Notes under the pieces: generated by a model | What the model saw: the letters and a program-made list of their open reading frames with translations, nothing else | What the model was told of the DNA's origin: nothing | The model's database searches: none | Translations under genes and position numbers: made by a program | Source: Pelodera strongyloides | Taxonomy: Eukaryota; Nematoda; Chromadorea; Rhabditida; Rhabditidae | NCBI GenBank assembly: GCA_036852015.1 | Contig: JAANDG010000194.1 | Span: 1-64,000 of the forward strand | Length of the DNA stretch: 64,000 bases | Direction of reading: 5' to 3' | Shown: positions 62,534 through 64,000 of the stretch, one piece after another | Layout of the letters: every line of letters starts with the position of its first letter | Numbering within the stretch: the stretch's first letter is position 1

Positions 62534-63388
62534 GTGCTCGTGCGTTCGTGTGTGCATGCGTGTGTGTGTGCGTGTGTGCGTGCGTGTCGCATATGTCGCA
62601 TGTGTCGTGTGTGTCCGCAATCTTATCGTTTAATTAGCCAATTATTTGTATGAGAGCATGAGTACCGTATCCATCGTCTCTAGAACAAAATCTTCCGACT
62701 TAGTGAAACAAAAGGAACCCATATATTTGTCAATTTTTGATAATCATCTTACCGCTTTAGGACGCCTCGGGTCTCATTTGAAGAAAGGGAGATAATTCTA
62801 AATGCGAATTCACCGCCACCGCATTCGAAGAGAAAATTCTTCAACTTTAAACGAAGTTGGAAGAAGATTAGTGCGATTCCGGAGGTCAGAGGCCTTTTCT
62901 TTATTTATTTTTAAAGCGAAATACCGGCCGGTTTTTGAAACACATCGAGTACAACATCATTCTTATGCAGCTTATGCAAATGAACATAAAAGAATAAAGC
63001 ATCGAGCTAAATTCGCGTAAATTAGCGTAAATACAAAAAACAACAGGTGTTTTGCTTTAAACAACACCTATTGATAGAAAAATCCAGGTTAAATTAAACT
63101 GGTAACGTAAACTCGTTGGTTTGGGAAATTTTCGCCAGGCTTTGTTTACCCTTTTAAACAAACTGATTAGTAGTAGTAGCTTTGAAGAAATACAACAGAT
63201 CAGCGCACATTTAGACCTCGGAAAATTCGAACAGCGAGATACGAGAACCTCTGAAAGACGAAAGAGACGACAGAGATAGTGAGGACGGTGAGAACGAGCA
63301 GGAGACACACATGGGACTGGAGACGGTAGACAGCGAGAGGACTCAATGTCCACAAGACCAGAGAAGGGTGATAACTAAACATTCCTAG
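52085..63388 (+). CDS. fshr-1-like: Glycoprotein-hormone-receptor-like LGR (FSHR-1 type GPCR)
   Basis: 27 exons join in phase (start-end): 52085-52167, 52510-52611, 52967-53038, 53234-53308, 53445-53519, 53935-54009, 54213-54279, 54514-54668, 54806-54880, 55029-55197, 55539-55627, 55657-55713, 55842-55932, 56310-56391, 56716-56878, 57318-57387, 57805-57889, 58567-58648, 58908-59006, 59374-59474, 59707-59771, 59980-60066, 60457-60580, 60891-61009, 61257-61333, 62761-62884, 63215-63388; 878 residues. Signal peptide, Cys-rich cap, then leucine-rich repeats on 72/75-nt exons; FTYPHHCCLF and CTPEPDALNPCENI mark the hinge as in FSH/LH/TSH receptors. NLALADF, WQTGWGCQTAGF, SICLPLTIES and NPFLY mark the helices. 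It would bind a thyrostimulin-like hormone (FLR-2/GPLB-5 in C. elegans). Junctions 12/13 and 14/15 are least certain. Confidence 0.9.
52752..52933. mobile_element. MITE, family A
   Basis: TTAAAGCGAAATACCGGCCG and CCGGCCGGTATTTTGCTTTAA ends, full interior. It lies in receptor intron 2, 33 bp upstream of exon 52967-53038. Confidence 0.92.
53599..53789. mobile_element. MITE, family A
   Basis: TTAAAGCGAAATAACGGCCG at the left; the right end has decayed to CCGGCGGGTATTTCACTAG. In receptor intron 5, with a small internal duplication of the TTGAAAC-region. Confidence 0.85.
54936..54983. repeat. Inverted repeat, GCGCCAGAAG
   Basis: TGCGCCAGAAG and CTTCTGGCGCA are separated by about 25 bp in receptor intron 9. 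Short hairpin of unknown origin. Confidence 0.6.
56448..56632. mobile_element. Short inverted-repeat element, GGCCxTATTCACCACT family
   Basis: The right end reads GAGTGGTGAATACGGCCTCAG, as in 17713-17849. The left end is poor (AACCACTCAAGGGTAAACAT). It contains CTCCGAGAGACAGTTTTCTC and lies in receptor intron 14. Confidence 0.5.
57086..57264. mobile_element. MITE, family A
   Basis: TTAAAGCGAAATACCGGCAG and GGCCTGTATTTCGCTTTAA ends. In receptor intron 15, about 53 bp upstream of the helix 1 exon. Confidence 0.9.
59043..59198. mobile_element. MITE, family A
   Basis: TTAAAGCGAAATACCGGTCG at the left; right end decayed to TAGCATTTCGCTAAAA. It starts 37 bp after the donor of receptor exon 58908-59006. 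Confidence 0.82.
59573..59612. mobile_element. Family C fragment
   Basis: AAAGGAAAGCCCACGAGAAA is close to the left end of the family C element at 37811. No matching right end was seen. Confidence 0.4.
60208..60357. mobile_element. Short inverted-repeat element, GGCCxTATTCACCACT family
   Basis: CAGAGGCCTATTCACCACTT at the left mirrors TTGAATATGGCCTCTG at the right. About 150 bp, non-coding, in the receptor intron after exon 59980-60066. Confidence 0.65.
61503..61533. repeat. (GA)n microsatellite
   Basis: Short GA tract in the receptor intron between exons 61257-61333 and 62761-62884. Confidence 0.9.
62497..62590. repeat. (GT)n-rich microsatellite
   Basis: GTGTGT with GC interruptions, same receptor intron as the preceding GA tract. 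Confidence 0.9.
62911..63060. mobile_element. MITE, family A (internally shortened)
   Basis: TTAAAGCGAAATACCGGCCG at the left and GGTGTTTTGCTTTAA at the right. It starts 27 bp after the donor of receptor exon 62761-62884. Confidence 0.85.
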
Positions 63389-63713
63389 TTTTATTATGTA
63401 AACGCTGCGTCAGTGCTGCTCCAACTTAGCCCCAAACCAGAGGTAAGAAGGCATACGAACGGTGCGTCAAAATGTCGTTGTGTCGTGCTCACATACATCG
63501 ATTAGTAAGCGTAAACCTGTATTCTCACCTATGTGTTCGCTCTCATAACCTGCTACTCGAGCACACACTCATGCTACAGTACCCTGCCGCTCTAAACCAG
63601 TACGGTGGCTTTAAGACACCTGCTACCATAACCATAATCATGTTATAATGCGTTACCGTATTCTAGGACTCACAACCCTCACCTTGGCGCCAATCAATAT
63701 CGATTTTACGCAG

Positions 63714-63792
63714 GAAACGCGACGAAAGCACTCGAAGCAATGGTGATAGTGGACGGGGAAGTATGTCGAGCATACTAACTGGAAGTAATGTG
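63714..63792 (+). CDS. Candidate alternative C-tail exon of the receptor
   Basis: ACGCAG precedes and GTAAGG follows a 79-nt segment that is open in the phase left by receptor exon 61257-61333 (phase 2). It reads KRDESTRSNGDSGRGS then MSSILTGSNV, Ser-rich like a GPCR cytoplasmic tail. It lies after the stop codon of the main model (63388), so it could be used only by a transcript that skips exons 62761-62884 and 63215-63388, continuing beyond the window, or could belong to another gene. Confidence 0.35.
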
Positions 63793-64000
63793 GTAAGGTT
63801 TATTTATTCATTACGGGCTGGGTGTAAGTATAAAGGTCGGAACCTAATGTAATTTTATTATCAAATTACCTGTTTGCTAATCGACTACAACACGACGAGT
63901 TATATACTACTCTCTTTTCATCATTTCATTTGTTCTAATGCACACCATACTATACCATGTTATGTTATTCAATAAATAAATAATAGTATGCGAATGTTGT

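Noticed and set aside
63057..63353. 98-codon minus-strand ORF
   Set aside because: It is the complement of the last receptor exon, whose plus-strand frame fits the gene model and ends with a stop.

Overview
The window is a piece of an AT-rich animal nuclear genome: spliced genes with GT/AG introns, many microsatellites and a heavy load of short inverted-repeat transposons. A nematode is the best guess. An intron carries about 29 nearly perfect copies of TTAGGC (the nematode telomere hexamer), most 3' splice sites are short TTTTCAG-type sites without a long pyrimidine tract, two genes have such a site 2-3 bases before the ATG (as in spliced-leader trans-splicing), and the single LGR-type receptor resembles FSHR-1. 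I cannot name the species.

Layout. 1-2.4 kb: broken Penelope-like retroelement of the Naiad type (+). 4.8-13.1 kb (-): a mitochondrial solute carrier of the SLC25A29/A45 type, whose ten coding exons I could join in phase, plus two upstream exons that fit as an alternative N-terminus. 14.0-19.1 kb (+): three small secreted cysteine-rich protein genes, two of them duplicates of each other. 19.8-20.9 kb (-): a metallothionein-like gene with a reading-frame problem. 19.1-30.4 kb is otherwise gene-poor and full of inverted repeats. 30.4-41.9 kb (+): a nine-exon gene for a 245-residue protein with an N-myristoylation-type start (MGNEQS), family unknown; its first intron holds the telomere-like array and its second (6.5 kb) an antisense ORF. 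43.9-49.9 kb (-): an apparently intact Naiad-type element with 0.53-0.54 kb pseudo-LTRs, a 927-residue ORF (N-terminal GIY-YIG endonuclease, CxC motif, reverse transcriptase) and an internal 43-bp minisatellite. 52.1-63.4 kb (+): a 27-exon glycoprotein-hormone-receptor-like GPCR (leucine-rich ectodomain, hinge, seven helices, C-tail).

The genes do not form one pathway. The unifying theme is transposon pressure: about 19 copies of one TTAA-flanked MITE family, often within 10-45 bp of an exon edge, plus several other TTAA families, two SINE-like insertions and two unrelated Naiad lineages. The most unusual signal is a hammerhead-ribozyme-like core (CTGATGA, stem, GAAAC) followed by a palindromic hairpin, found in the same sense-strand 3' position in both Naiad lineages although their coding regions are strongly diverged. 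All exon models come from reading splice sites, phase and family similarity by eye, with no transcript data.
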